This document shows positions 9,143 through 17,585 of a stretch of 64,000 nucleotides of DNA, one piece after another. A program made the position numbers and the translations under genes. The notes beneath the pieces are model-generated. The model was not told the DNA's origin. It did not search any database and worked only from the letters and a program-made list of their open reading frames with translations. Origin of the DNA: Streptomyces aidingensis (lineage in GTDB: Bacteria; Actinomycetota; Actinomycetes; Streptomycetales; Streptomycetaceae). How positions within the stretch are numbered: position 1 is the first letter of the stretch; every line of letters begins with the position of its first letter. The DNA lies in contig NZ_FOLM01000003.1 of NCBI RefSeq assembly GCF_900112355.1, positions 316,274-380,273 on the forward strand, read 5' to 3'.

Positions 9143-9571
9143 TCAGTCCTCCATGAATCGCCGGCGCCAATACCCCCAAGCGCTGAAAGGGGCAGCCAGC
9201 ATGAGGTGAGAACTGAGGGGAACGACTCTGCGGTCGAACTCGGCGTCCAACCTGGCAACGAGCCTGCCGAGGTCTTTCCGAGCACCGCGGGGCAGCCACA
9301 GCAGCACGTCCTCAAGTCGGTCTCGCGCCACCACAGGGTCACAGCAGTCGCAGCCGATCACCGGATCCGGCAGAACGCGCCCTGGTTGCCCCAGATACCA
9401 CCGGCATTCGGCCAGCGCTGCAGCCACTGCCCCAGGCCACAAACGCTCTTCTTCCAGCTTCCGGATCGCTACGCGAGTCGCTGCGGACACACCGCGGATT
9501 CGACGAACCGGGACCCCTCTACTGGGCCGCCAACGCTCTGCGCGCAGCCCCTTCGGACGCCTACGCGGCAT
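9143..9571 (-). CDS. Conserved hypothetical protein, basic N-terminus
   Basis: A 142-residue cytosolic protein. It begins with a strongly basic stretch (PRRRPKGLRAERWRPSRG), then has a helical, well-folded-looking core with AIRKLEEERLWPGAVAAAL, WYLGQPGR and LPDPVIGCDCCDPVVA. The CDCC cluster could bind metal. Codon usage fits a real streptomycete gene, unlike the antisense frames here. The ATG at 9571 is chosen because the conserved-looking part starts there; an in-frame ATG at 9598 is possible. I do not recognise a function. Confidence 0.65.
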   Translation of the reverse strand: MPRRRPKGLRAERWRPSRGVPVRRIRGVSAATRVAIRKLEEERLWPGAVAAALAECRWYLGQPGRVLPDPVIGCDCCDPVVARDRLEDVLLWLPRGARKDLGRLVARLDAEFDRRVVPLSSHLMLAAPFSAWGYWRRRFMED

Positions 9572-10670
9572 CGACCTTTCGGATCGACATACCGTCATCT
9601 TGCCATGAGCCGTACTGCCCCAGCACGCGATCACGGCAAGCCCGCTCCGCTTTGAGCGCTCCTGCTTCTCACCAACATCGCTGCGCTCTCCGGACCATGA
9701 CTGACCCCGGAATCCACCAACATATGCTCTCACTTTCGACCTACGCAGCCAGATAAGCGCTGACGGCAGCGGCGGGGAACGTACTGACCGGCCGCCGGCG
9801 TCCGCGGACATGCCCCGGTCGGCGTTACCTTTTGGTAGCTGGCGGCGCCTCTATGGGTGCTGACTGAATTGCTGCGGCAGAGGGAGGAGGAGCCATGGGC
9901 TTGAAGGGTCGGAACGTCACGGTGGCTGTCGGGGCGCACCGCGCGCCGCCACAGGCCGTGGCGGGACCGCGCCCGTGTCCGCGTCGCTCTGCGGAAATCC
10001 CGGGTACAGGGAGCCGGCCGCTTCCGGATGAGCGGTGCGTTGCAGGGGCGTGGTCGTAGGGCCGGGGGGTTCTATGGACTGAACTTTTCGATACTGCTCG
10101 GATCGTTCTGGTGAAGCAGATCAGGGAGTACGGATGAAGGCCCATCATCTTGCCGAGGCGGTCAGGGAACCGCTGCCGGCCCCAGCGGTTCTGGCCATAG
10201 CAATTCTTATCCCCTGCTGAGTATCTTTACTATTGCCAACGTTCGAGACGTCCCGCGACGGCTGCATGTCTAGTTCTTCGGACCGGACCGGACCGCGACA
10301 GGGGCTGGCTTGGTTTTCTGCAGTCTTTTTCCTTCGAACGCTTGTTGGCGTCGTTGATGGCGCTGGCCGGCCTGGCTGTGGGGGTGCGGGCCGTGCTCGT
10401 TCTTGCGGGAGTGATCGGGCAGTGACTCGGCATTCGCTTGTGGTGCTGCCCGCTCTCCGGAGAGAGGTCCGTCGTGAGGGGCGAGTTGATCAATCGGGAC
10501 GGTCTGTGTGGTTCCGGGTCTTCGGGCCGCTGGCGGCCGGTGTGGTTGCGGTCCGGAGGTGGTACCGGGGCGGATCGCTGGATCCGGGGCGGCTGTTCGA
10601 CGGGCCGTAGGTGCCGGGGCGGGGCCTGGGGGGCGGCCTGCCCGTCCGGGGGCGGGCAGGCCGCCGTCCG
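9572..10670. other. Gene-poor, locally AT-richer gap
   Basis: About 1.1 kb with no reading frame that looks coded on either strand; candidate frames of 60-125 residues lack both family motifs and the expected third-position bias. The part around 10,050-10,450 is clearly lower in GC than its surroundings. Together with the neighbouring IstB remnant this suggests a former insertion site. Confidence 0.5.
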
Positions 10671-11699
10671 TCAGGCGGCGGGGCGGTCGGGGGCCGGGCG
10701 GCGGCGGAGGGCCGGGTGCTGGAGGGCGGGCGGTCGGTGGGCGGTGTCGAGCGGGCCGGCGTCGGTGCCGGGCGGCACGATCGCGTCGATCTCGTCGAGG
10801 ATGTCGTCGGTGAGGGTGGTCCCGGCGCCCGCGAGCAGGTCGTCGAGGTGGGCCATGGTGCGGGGGCCGATGATCGCGGAGGTGACGCCGGGGTGGGCGA
10901 CGGCGAAGGCCATGGCCAGGTGGGTCAGCGGTATCCTGGCCTTGTCGGCGAGGGGGATGAGCCGTTCGACGGCGTCGAGCCGGCGTTCGTCGGTCATGTG
11001 GGCGAAGCCGTAGCCGGCCCGGTGGCTGTCGGTCGGGCGGCCCTTGCGGTAGCGGCCGGTGAGCATGCCTCCGGCGAGCGGGCTCCACACCAGGGTGCCC
11101 ATGCCGTACCGCTCGCAGACGGGCAGGACCTCCCGCTCGATCCCGCGGTCGAGGATCGAGTACGGCGGCTGCTCGGTGCGGAACCGTGCCAGGCCGCGCC
11201 GCTCGGCGACCCACTGCGCTTCCACGATCTCGGAGGCGGGGAAGGTGGAGCTGCCGATGGCCCGGACCTTGCCGGCGCGCATCAGGTCCGTGAGGGCGGA
11301 GAGCGTCTCCTCCACATCGGTGTCGGGCGCGGGCCGGTGGATCTGGAAAAGGTCGACATGGTCGGTGCCCAGCCGGCGCAGGGAGTCCTCCAGGGCGCGG
11401 ACCAGCCAGCGCCGGGAGTTGCCCTGCTGGTTGGGGTCCTCGCCCATCGGGAGGTGTGCCTTGGTGGCCAGCACGACGGTGTCCCGGCGGCCCTTGAGCG
11501 CCTTGCCGACGATCTCCTCGGACTCGCCGCGCGAGTAGGCGTCGGCGGTGTCGATGAAGTTGATGCCGGCGTCCAGCGCCCGGTGGATGATGCGGACGGA
11601 GTCGTCGTGGTCGGGGTTGCCGATGGCGCCGAACATCATCGCGCCCAGGCAGTACGGGCTGACTTTGATTCCGGTCCGGCCCAGCGTGCGGTACTTCAT
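10671..11699 (-). CDS. Aldo/keto reductase
   Basis: A 342-residue oxidoreductase of the YajO/voltage-gated-channel-beta type. It has YRTLGRTGIKVSPYCLGAM at the start, the catalytic Asp/Tyr segment NFIDTADAYSRGESEE, the Lys segment VVLATKAH, the His segment DLFQIHRP, and a C-terminal SAIIGPRTMAHLDD cofactor-binding segment. ATG at 11699 is preceded by AGGAG at 5-6 bases. It is transcribed away from a TetR gene across 132 bp holding two matching palindromes, so it is very likely that repressor's target. The last 25 residues are basic and low in complexity. Confidence 0.92.
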   Translation of the reverse strand: MKYRTLGRTGIKVSPYCLGAMMFGAIGNPDHDDSVRIIHRALDAGINFIDTADAYSRGESEEIVGKALKGRRDTVVLATKAHLPMGEDPNQQGNSRRWLVRALEDSLRRLGTDHVDLFQIHRPAPDTDVEETLSALTDLMRAGKVRAIGSSTFPASEIVEAQWVAERRGLARFRTEQPPYSILDRGIEREVLPVCERYGMGTLVWSPLAGGMLTGRYRKGRPTDSHRAGYGFAHMTDERRLDAVERLIPLADKARIPLTHLAMAFAVAHPGVTSAIIGPRTMAHLDDLLAGAGTTLTDDILDEIDAIVPPGTDAGPLDTAHRPPALQHPALRRRPAPDRPAA

Positions 11700-11760
11700 G
11701 GTTCTCCTCGTGCGTGCGTGGGTTGGGCGTACCCGCTGCGGCGCGCTACGCTCGGGTAGG

Positions 11761-11775
11761 CGGAACGATGTTCCG
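11761..11775. promoter_or_regulatory. TetR operator 1 (CGGAAC-N3-GTTCCG)
   Basis: A 15-bp perfect-arm palindrome in the gap between the divergent reductase and TetR genes. The same arms and spacing recur 26 bp downstream. Confidence 0.75.
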
Positions 11776-11786
11776 GCTAGACGATA

Positions 11787-11801
11787 CGGAACAGTGTTCC
11801 G
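11787..11801. promoter_or_regulatory. TetR operator 2 (CGGAAC-N3-GTTCCG)
   Basis: Second copy of the palindrome with identical arms and a different 3-bp centre (agt instead of gat). It ends 30 bp before the TetR start codon. A TetR dimer pair binding both would block the reductase and tetR promoters together. Confidence 0.75.
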
Positions 11802-11831
11802 CTTAGCAAGCCGGCGGCAAGGAGTGCTCCC

Positions 11832-12500
11832 GTGACCGACAGCCCGATGAAGGAGGAGCGGCCCCCGCGGCCGGTCCGTGCCGACGCCCGGCGCAGCATC
11901 GACACCCTGCTCGCCGCCGCCGCCGAGGTGTTCGCCGCGTCCGGCGTGGACGCCCCGGTGCGGGAGATCACCGCCCGGGCCGGTGTCGGGGCGGGCACCC
12001 TCTACCGGCACTTCCCGCAGCGCTCGGATCTGATCGCCGCCGTCTTCCGCCGCGAGGTCGACGCCTGCGCCGCCGCCGCGCCCGCGCTCGCGGACCGCTA
12101 CGAGCCGGTGGAGGCGCTCGCCCGGTGGCTGCGGCGCTTCGCGGCCTTCATCGGCACAAAACGCGGCCTGAGCGCCGCCCTGCACTCGGGTGATCCGGCC
12201 TACGACAGCCTGCCCGGCTACTTCCAGCGGCGCTTCGAGCCCGTGCTGGGCGGGCTTCTGGAGGCCGCGGCACGGGCCGGGCACATCCGCGCCGATGCCG
12301 ACCCCGACGATCTGCTGCGGGCCGTGGCCAACCTGACCCTGCCCGTCCAGCGGGACGACGGCCATACGGAGCGCATGATCGCCCTGCTCATCGACGGCCT
12401 GCGCTACGGCGCCCCGGGCGACGGGCCCGACCGCGGGGCCGGACCGACGGGCCGAACGGGCGGGCCGGCTAGCGCTGCCAGGACGCGGCGAGGCGGGTGA
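11832..12500 (+). CDS. TetR-family transcriptional repressor
   Basis: A 222-residue DNA-binding repressor. The N-terminal helix-turn-helix is clear: AAAEVFAASGVDAPVREITARAG followed by the recognition-helix hallmark GTLYRHFPQRSDLI (residues 30-70). The remaining helices form the ligand pocket and dimer interface, as in the SbtR-like C-terminal domain. Start is GTG at 11832. The two palindromes just upstream and the divergent aldo/keto reductase point to local autoregulation, with an aldehyde or ketone-like inducer as a guess. The 3' end overlaps the convergent aminotransferase by 32 bp. Confidence 0.92.
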   Translation: MTDSPMKEERPPRPVRADARRSIDTLLAAAAEVFAASGVDAPVREITARAGVGAGTLYRHFPQRSDLIAAVFRREVDACAAAAPALADRYEPVEALARWLRRFAAFIGTKRGLSAALHSGDPAYDSLPGYFQRRFEPVLGGLLEAAARAGHIRADADPDDLLRAVANLTLPVQRDDGHTERMIALLIDGLRYGAPGDGPDRGAGPTGRTGGPASAARTRRGG

Positions 12501-13695
12501 GTCCTTCGCCGATCTCCGGCGGGGTGTGGGTGGTGAAGGACATGCGCAGCGCCCTGGGGTCCGGGGAGTCGGCGAAGAAGGGGGTGCCGGGGACATAGGC
12601 CACGTCATGGGCGACGGCCCGGCGCAGCAGGGCGGTCGCGTCGTGGCCCTCCGGGAGGCGGGCCCAGACGAACATGCCGCCGTCGGGGCGGTTCCAGGTG
12701 CTGCCGGGCGGCAGGGCGCCGGGCAGGCCGCCCAGGAGCGCGTCGCGGCGGGCGCGGTAGGCGGAGCGGAGCCGGGCGAGATGCGCGTCCAGGTCGTTGT
12801 CCGTGAGATAGCGGGCGGCGGCGGCCTGGTCGACGGTGGAGCAGTGCAGGTCGGCGGCCTGCTTGGCGATCACACAGGCACGCAGCAGCGGGGCCGGGGC
12901 GCGCAGCCAGCCCAGCCGCAGGCCGGGGGCCATGATCTTGGAGAAGCTGCCGAGCAGGGCGGTGCGGTCGGCGGCGGCGTCGTAGCAGGAGATCCATGGC
13001 TCGGGGGCGCCGCCGAACCGCAGTTCGCCGTACGGGTCGTCCTCGGCGATCCACAGGCCGTGCCGTTGCGCGATGTCCGCCACGGCCCGCCGGCGGCCGG
13101 ACGGGAGGGTACGGCCGGTGGGGTTCTGGAAGGTGGGGACGAGATAGAGCAGCTTGGGGCGTTCCCGGGCCACCGCCTCGGCCAGGGCGTCCGGGTCGAT
13201 GCCGTGGTCGTCGGTGGGGACCGGGACGACCCGGGCGCCCGCGAAGCCGAAGCACTGCAGCGCCGCCAGATAGGTGGGGTTCTCGACCAGCACCGCGTCC
13301 CCGGGTTCCAGCAGTGCCGTGGCGATCAGCGTCAGGGCCTGCTGGGAGCCGGCGGTGACCAGCAGCTCCTCCGGGCCGGTCGGCAGCCCGCCGGCGGCGA
13401 GCCGGGCGGCCACGGCGGTCCGCAGCGCCGGGTCCCCCTCGGTGACCGAGTACTGGAGCACCCGCCGCGGGTCCTCGGCCAGCACCCGGTCGTAGGCGGC
13501 GCGCATGCCGGCGGAGTCGAAGAGTTCCGGGGCGGGCAGCCCGCCCGCGAAGGAGATCACCTCGGGCCGTGCGGTGAGCGCGAGGATCTCCCGTACGGGG
13601 GACGCGCCGACGGAGGAGCAGCGGGAGGCAACGGCGGGAGCAGGGGCGGAAACGGAGGCGGGGACGGAGGCGGAGGCGTCGGCGCGTATCGGCAT
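12469..13695 (-). CDS. PLP-dependent aminotransferase, class I/II (LysN/2-aminoadipate type)
   Basis: A 408-residue fold-type I aminotransferase acting in the cytosol. It shows VISFAGGLPAPELF and LQYSVTEGDPALR near the start, TAGSQQALTLIATAL for phosphate binding, YLVPTFQNPTGRTL, the EDDPYGELRF block with the pyridine-N Asp, the Schiff-base Lys in GSFSKIMAPGLRLGW, and a C-terminal carboxylate-binding Arg in LRMSFT. It resembles the catalytic half of MocR regulators but has no GntR domain; the first 30 residues are low-complexity. The likely substrate class is aromatic amino acids or 2-aminoadipate, which the sequence does not settle. Confidence 0.9.
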   Translation of the reverse strand: MPIRADASASVPASVSAPAPAVASRCSSVGASPVREILALTARPEVISFAGGLPAPELFDSAGMRAAYDRVLAEDPRRVLQYSVTEGDPALRTAVAARLAAGGLPTGPEELLVTAGSQQALTLIATALLEPGDAVLVENPTYLAALQCFGFAGARVVPVPTDDHGIDPDALAEAVARERPKLLYLVPTFQNPTGRTLPSGRRRAVADIAQRHGLWIAEDDPYGELRFGGAPEPWISCYDAAADRTALLGSFSKIMAPGLRLGWLRAPAPLLRACVIAKQAADLHCSTVDQAAAARYLTDNDLDAHLARLRSAYRARRDALLGGLPGALPPGSTWNRPDGGMFVWARLPEGHDATALLRRAVAHDVAYVPGTPFFADSPDPRALRMSFTTHTPPEIGEGLTRLAASWQR

Positions 13696-13858
13696 GCCCG
13701 CAGCCTAGTGAAAAAGGTGTGATCTCAACGTAGTTTCCGGACCGCGACCCCCGTCCGTGCACCGGGAACCCGGCGTGTCGGCCCGCCGCGGCGGGCCCGG
13801 GCCGGGAATCCTGACGGCACGGCGCGGGGTCGCGCAAGGCGCGCGGGGGAGTCAACGG

Positions 13859-15079
13859 ATGGATCTTTTCGAAAGGTTGGCGGGAGCCTATGACGAGGCG
13901 CACCGGCTGAAGGACGCCGGGCGGTATCCGTACTTCCCGGAGCTGGCGGCCGGGCCCGGCGGGGACGGCAGCACGGCGCGGTACGGCGGCCGGGAGCTGA
14001 TCATGTGCGGATCGAACAACTACCTCGGCCTGACCGGTGATCCGCGGGTGGTCGCGGCGGCGCGTGCGGCCCTGGCGGAATACGGCACCTCCTGCACGGG
14101 ATCGCGGCTGCTCAACGGCAATCTGGCACTGCACGGGGAGCTGGAGGCCGAACTGGCCGCCTTCTGCGGGAAACCGGCGGCGCTGGTGTTCCCGACCGGC
14201 TACCAGACCAATCTCGGCGTGCTCTCCGGACTGCTGACCCCGCGCGACCAGGTGGTGATCGACGAGGAGGTGCACGCCTCGGTCATCGACGGCTGCCGGC
14301 TGAGCGGCGCCCGGATGCGGCGCTTCCGCCACAACGACGCGGGCCATCTGCGTCAGCTGCTGGCCGGGCTGCCCGGGCTGCCGGAGGAGGCGGGGCGCCT
14401 GGTGGTCGTCGACGGGGTCTACTCGATGGGCGGGGACCTGTGCGAACTGCCGGCCGTCGCCCGGGCGTGCCGGGAGCACGGCGCCCGGCTGCTGGTGGAC
14501 GACGCGCACGGGCTGGGGGTGCTGGGCGAGGGCGGCCGGGGCACGGCCGCGCACTTCGGGCCCGCGGTGGCGGCGCAGGCGGATCTGATCACGGTGACGT
14601 TCAGCAAATCGCTCGCCTCGACGGGCGGGGCGGTGCTGGGCGGCACGGAGGTGATCCACTGGCTGCGGCATGTCTCGCGGGCCCTGATCTTCAGCGCGGG
14701 CCCGGCCCCGGCGGCCACCGCCGCCGCGCTGGCCGCGCTGCGGGTGCTGCGCGCCGAGCCGGAGCGGGCCGCCCGGGCCCGGGAGAACGCCGCCCGCGTC
14801 CGCCGCGAACTGGCCGGGCTGGGGGTGGACTGCGGAACGGGCCCGGCCCCCATCGTGCCGCTGCACACTCCGGATGTGCCGCGGACCATCGACGTCTGGA
14901 ACCGGCTGCTGGAGCGCGGGGTGTATCTGAATCCGGTGGTGCCGCCGGCCGCCTCGCCGCGGCTGCGCGCCAGCTTTCTCGCCACCCACACCGGTGAGCA
15001 GGTGGCGCGGGCGGTGGAGGCGCTCGCCCCGGAGGCGCCGCTGCTGCGCGGATGCGCACGGCGCCGGCCCCGGGGGTGA
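13859..15079 (+). CDS. Alpha-oxoamine synthase (BioF/KBL/SPT family)
   Basis: PLP enzyme that condenses an acyl-CoA (or acyl carrier protein) with an amino acid and releases CO2. It has the family start FPELAAG and CGSNNYLGLTGDPRV, the aromatic/phosphate region VFPTGYQTNLGVLS, HASVIDG, VDDAHGLGVLG, and the Schiff-base lysine in TFSKSLASTGGAVLG near residue 250. I chose ATG at 13859 because GGGGGAG precedes it by about 8 bases. It is 406 residues, of usual length. No biotin genes flank it, so a role as BioF is not supported; 2-amino-3-ketobutyrate ligase or a secondary-metabolite condensation are alternatives. Confidence 0.88.
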   Translation: MDLFERLAGAYDEAHRLKDAGRYPYFPELAAGPGGDGSTARYGGRELIMCGSNNYLGLTGDPRVVAAARAALAEYGTSCTGSRLLNGNLALHGELEAELAAFCGKPAALVFPTGYQTNLGVLSGLLTPRDQVVIDEEVHASVIDGCRLSGARMRRFRHNDAGHLRQLLAGLPGLPEEAGRLVVVDGVYSMGGDLCELPAVARACREHGARLLVDDAHGLGVLGEGGRGTAAHFGPAVAAQADLITVTFSKSLASTGGAVLGGTEVIHWLRHVSRALIFSAGPAPAATAAALAALRVLRAEPERAARARENAARVRRELAGLGVDCGTGPAPIVPLHTPDVPRTIDVWNRLLERGVYLNPVVPPAASPRLRASFLATHTGEQVARAVEALAPEAPLLRGCARRRPRG

Positions 15080-15193
15080 ATGCCCCCGGTGCCCCGCCGG
15101 ACCGGCGGTCCGTGGCTGCACGGTGTCCGGGTGGCGGGAACGGCCGCCGGAAAGCCGCGGGGGCGGGGCGGCGGCCGGGCCGGCGGGGGCCGG

Positions 15194-15886
15194 TCAGGCC
15201 CCCTCGCGCTCCCGGATGCGCTCGGCGATGACGGCGGCCTGCACCCGGCGGCCCACGCCCAGCTTGGACAGGATCGAGGAGATGCGGTTCTTCACCGTCT
15301 TCTCCGCCAGATACAGCCGCTCCGCGATCTGCCGGTTGGTCAGGCCCTCGCCGATCAGCTCCAGGATCTCCCGCTCGCGCGGCGACAGCCGGGCCAGCTC
15401 CTGCGGGGTGTCCGGCTCCTGCGGGCCGCGCAGACGGGCCATCACCCGGGTCGCGGCGCCCGGGTCGAGCATGGACTGCCCGCCCGCCACCGTGCGGATC
15501 GCCTTGATCAGGTCCGACCCCTTGATCTGCTTCAGCACATAGCCGGCGGCGCCGGCCATGATCGCGTCGAACAGCGCCTCGTCGTCGTCGAAGGAGGTCA
15601 GCATCAGGCAGGCGAGCTCGGGCATCCGGGCCCGCAGTTCGCGGCAGACCTCGATGCCCTCCTGGTCACCGCCCTCGTCCGAGCCGAGGCGGACGTCCAG
15701 CACGGCGACATCGGGCCGGAGCGCCGGTACCCGGGCCAGCGCCTGCCGGGCGTCGCCGGCCTCCCCGACCACCGTCAGGTCGGGCTCGTCCTCCAGCAGG
15801 TCGCGCAGCCCCCGGCGGACCACCTCGTGGTCGTCGAGGAGGAAGACCCGGATGGGGGTCTCGGGGGAAGGGGTCGGGGCAGTCAT
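15194..15886 (-). CDS. NarL/LuxR-type response regulator (DevR/OsdR-like)
   Basis: A 230-residue DNA-binding response regulator. The receiver domain shows LLDDHEVVRRGLRDLL, the phospho-acceptor Asp64 in VAVLDVRLG, LTSFDDD and the Lys in YVLKQIKG. The C-terminal LuxR HTH is LSPREREILELIGEGLTNRQIA, then TVKNRISSILSKLGV. GGAGG stands 8 bases before ATG 15886. The overall sequence resembles mycobacterial DevR/DosR and S. coelicolor OsdR, and a matching DevS-type kinase is 1.7 kb away. I infer a hypoxia or redox regulon, by analogy. Confidence 0.92.
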   Translation of the reverse strand: MTAPTPSPETPIRVFLLDDHEVVRRGLRDLLEDEPDLTVVGEAGDARQALARVPALRPDVAVLDVRLGSDEGGDQEGIEVCRELRARMPELACLMLTSFDDDEALFDAIMAGAAGYVLKQIKGSDLIKAIRTVAGGQSMLDPGAATRVMARLRGPQEPDTPQELARLSPREREILELIGEGLTNRQIAERLYLAEKTVKNRISSILSKLGVGRRVQAAVIAERIREREGA

Positions 15887-16084
15887 GGGTGCATCCTCCC
15901 GCACGACGCGCGGCAGCGGGCAGGGCCGTTCGGCCCCGCCCGCCCGCCCGCCCGTCGGCGCGGGCGAAGCGGGGCGGGGCGGAGGGCCGGGAGCCGTGCG
16001 ACGGCCGTGCCGGGGCAGCGGCCTCCGCACCCGCACCGCCCGCCCGGCAGCGCCCCGCTTTCCGCGTTCCGCCGGGCCCGCGGG

Positions 16085-16816
16085 TCACCGCCGCCGGAGC
16101 CACTCCTCGGCGATGCCGTGCATGGCGCGTTCGCCGGGCGGAAGCCCGGAGTCGTCCTCCTCCCAGGCCAGCTCGTCCACGACCGAGACCACCCCGTCCA
16201 CCCGGCCGGTCAGCCGTACCGCGATGCCGGCCTCGCTGCGCCGGGACACGGTGCCGTTCAGGGTGACCACCCCGTCGTCCACCTCGACCCGCAGGCTGTC
16301 CGGCGGCAGCCACAGGGTGCGCACCAGTACCTCCTGGACGACCTCGTCCCGGATCTCGCCGTCCGGGCGCAGGAACACCCGGAGCAGGTCGCTGCGCGAG
16401 ACGATGCCCGCCAGCCGGCCCTCCTCGTCGATCACCGGCAGCCGCTCCACACCGCCCGCCGCCATCACGCGGGCGGCCTCGGCGATGCTCTGCCGGGCAT
16501 GGACGGTGATCGCCGGCGAGGTCATCAGCTCTCCGGCGGTGCGGGCCCCGGCCTTCTGCCGGGCGATCCGTTCCCGGCGGGCGCCGGGCGCCAGCCGGGT
16601 CTGCCACCAGGACGGCGGCTCGGTGCCCTGCGCGGCCTGACGGAGGGTGAGGTCGGTCTTGGACAGGACGCCGAGAACCCGGTCGTCGTCGTCCACGACG
16701 GGCAGCCCGCTGATGCCGTTGCGCGCCAGCAGGGCCGCGGCCTGCTTGACCGGGGTGTCCGCCTCGACGGTGACCACGTCCCGGTTCATGATCTGGCCGA
16801 TCACGCGGTGGTGCAT
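16085..16816 (-). CDS. CBS-pair and BON domain protein
   Basis: A 243-residue cytosolic protein with two CBS motifs (about residues 8-65 and 95-150), typically a sensor of adenine nucleotides. A BON domain follows (about 165-225: VEVDDGVVTLNGTVSRRSEAG and VVDELAW). Such proteins are common in DevR-type dormancy regulons. AAGGA precedes ATG 16816 by about 8 bases. The reading frame stays open upstream, through a relic of an ATP-grasp acyl-CoA synthetase, as far as about 17,290; I consider that part untranslated. It sits between the response regulator and the kinase gene, supporting a common role. Confidence 0.9.
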   Translation of the reverse strand: MHHRVIGQIMNRDVVTVEADTPVKQAAALLARNGISGLPVVDDDDRVLGVLSKTDLTLRQAAQGTEPPSWWQTRLAPGARRERIARQKAGARTAGELMTSPAITVHARQSIAEAARVMAAGGVERLPVIDEEGRLAGIVSRSDLLRVFLRPDGEIRDEVVQEVLVRTLWLPPDSLRVEVDDGVVTLNGTVSRRSEAGIAVRLTGRVDGVVSVVDELAWEEDDSGLPPGERAMHGIAEEWLRRR

Positions 16817-17065
16817 GGCTGGTTCCTTGGGGTGAGTGGGCCAATGGGGCCCGGGTCGAAGCCGGCCACGGCCAGCGGCGGGCGGGCCCCGGGCGGGGAA
16901 GCGGCGGGCTGTGCGGCGGGGGCGGGAACGGCGCCGGGGGCGTCGCCGCCGGCCGGCCGGAACGGTGCCTGTGTCATCGGTTGCCTCCTGGGCCGGTTCG
17001 GTGCGGGGGCCGTCGGCGGGGATGTCCCCGGCCGGCGCGGGCTGAGCTGCGGCGGTGGCCGGGTG

Positions 17066-17254
17066 GCCGCGCAGCCGGCGCAGACAGGGCGCCGGGGCGG
17101 TCCGCGGCAGCAGCCGGATCCGCACATCGAGCGGGGTCGCCGCCTCGGGCCTGGCCAGCACCGGGTTCAGCTCGGCCTCGGTCACCTGCGGCAGATCGCA
17201 GGCCATCCGGGACAGCCGGTGCAGCAGCCGCTCCAGCCCCGGGATGTACGCCGC
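17066..17254 (-). pseudogene. C-terminal relic of ATP-grasp acyl-CoA synthetase/GNAT (Pat-like)
   Basis: About 60 residues match the very end of the large NDP-forming acetyl-CoA-synthetase-like acetyltransferases of streptomycetes: IPGLERLLHRLSRM, then ACDLPQVTEAELNPVLARP, then LDVRIRLLPR and LRRLRG. The preceding 800 residues or so are missing; instead there is an ATG with a ribosome-binding site at 17300 that reads into a different frame. Genes of this type commonly sit beside DevRS and CBS genes, so this looks like a deletion that removed most of one member of the module. Without a stop, the frame runs on into the CBS gene. Confidence 0.7.
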
Positions 17255-17300
17255 CCGGCCGGTGTCCGGGCGGCAGTTCGGGTGCCGGCGTCGTCGTCAT

Positions 17301-17585
17301 CGGGAGCTCCCTGCACGGTCTGTGTGTTCTGTGTGGTCCGCGCGGTCCGCGGGCGGGCGGTGCCGGTGTCCCGGCGGCCGGCCGGCGGATACGGACCGCT
17401 GATGCCGCCTCCAGCGTCCGGCGCGGCGCCCGCGGCCCACAGGGGCCGGATGGTCCCTGGGGCCTGGGCGGGGCGGCCCTCCTTTCCGGGCCGCGGCCGG
17501 GGCCGCCTGTGCCCAGCGCCTCCTGCCCAGCCGGGACTGTTCGTTACGCTGCTCGGGCCAGGGGAGCAGCACAGTTGGAGGAGCC
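17301..17585. other. Intergenic region upstream of the sensor kinase
   Basis: Between the relic start codon and the kinase gene. It should contain the kinase promoter, but I could not fix -35/-10 elements or a clear DevR-type box by eye. Confidence 0.4.

Noticed and set aside
9825..10148. 107-residue minus-strand frame
   Set aside because: Low-complexity, no coding bias and no start signal.
10233..10610. 125-residue frame in the AT-rich gap
   Set aside because: No third-position bias, no ribosome-binding site and no motif; overlaps an equally unconvincing antisense frame.
12605..15121. 838-residue minus-strand open frame
   Set aside because: Opposite the alpha-oxoamine synthase and out of frame with the aminotransferase; no recognisable domain.
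16816..17300. Upstream in-frame extension of the CBS gene as a real N-terminal domain
   Set aside because: It contains only the tail of an unrelated enzyme, then Arg/Pro-rich junk; a good ribosome-binding site precedes the internal ATG at 16816.
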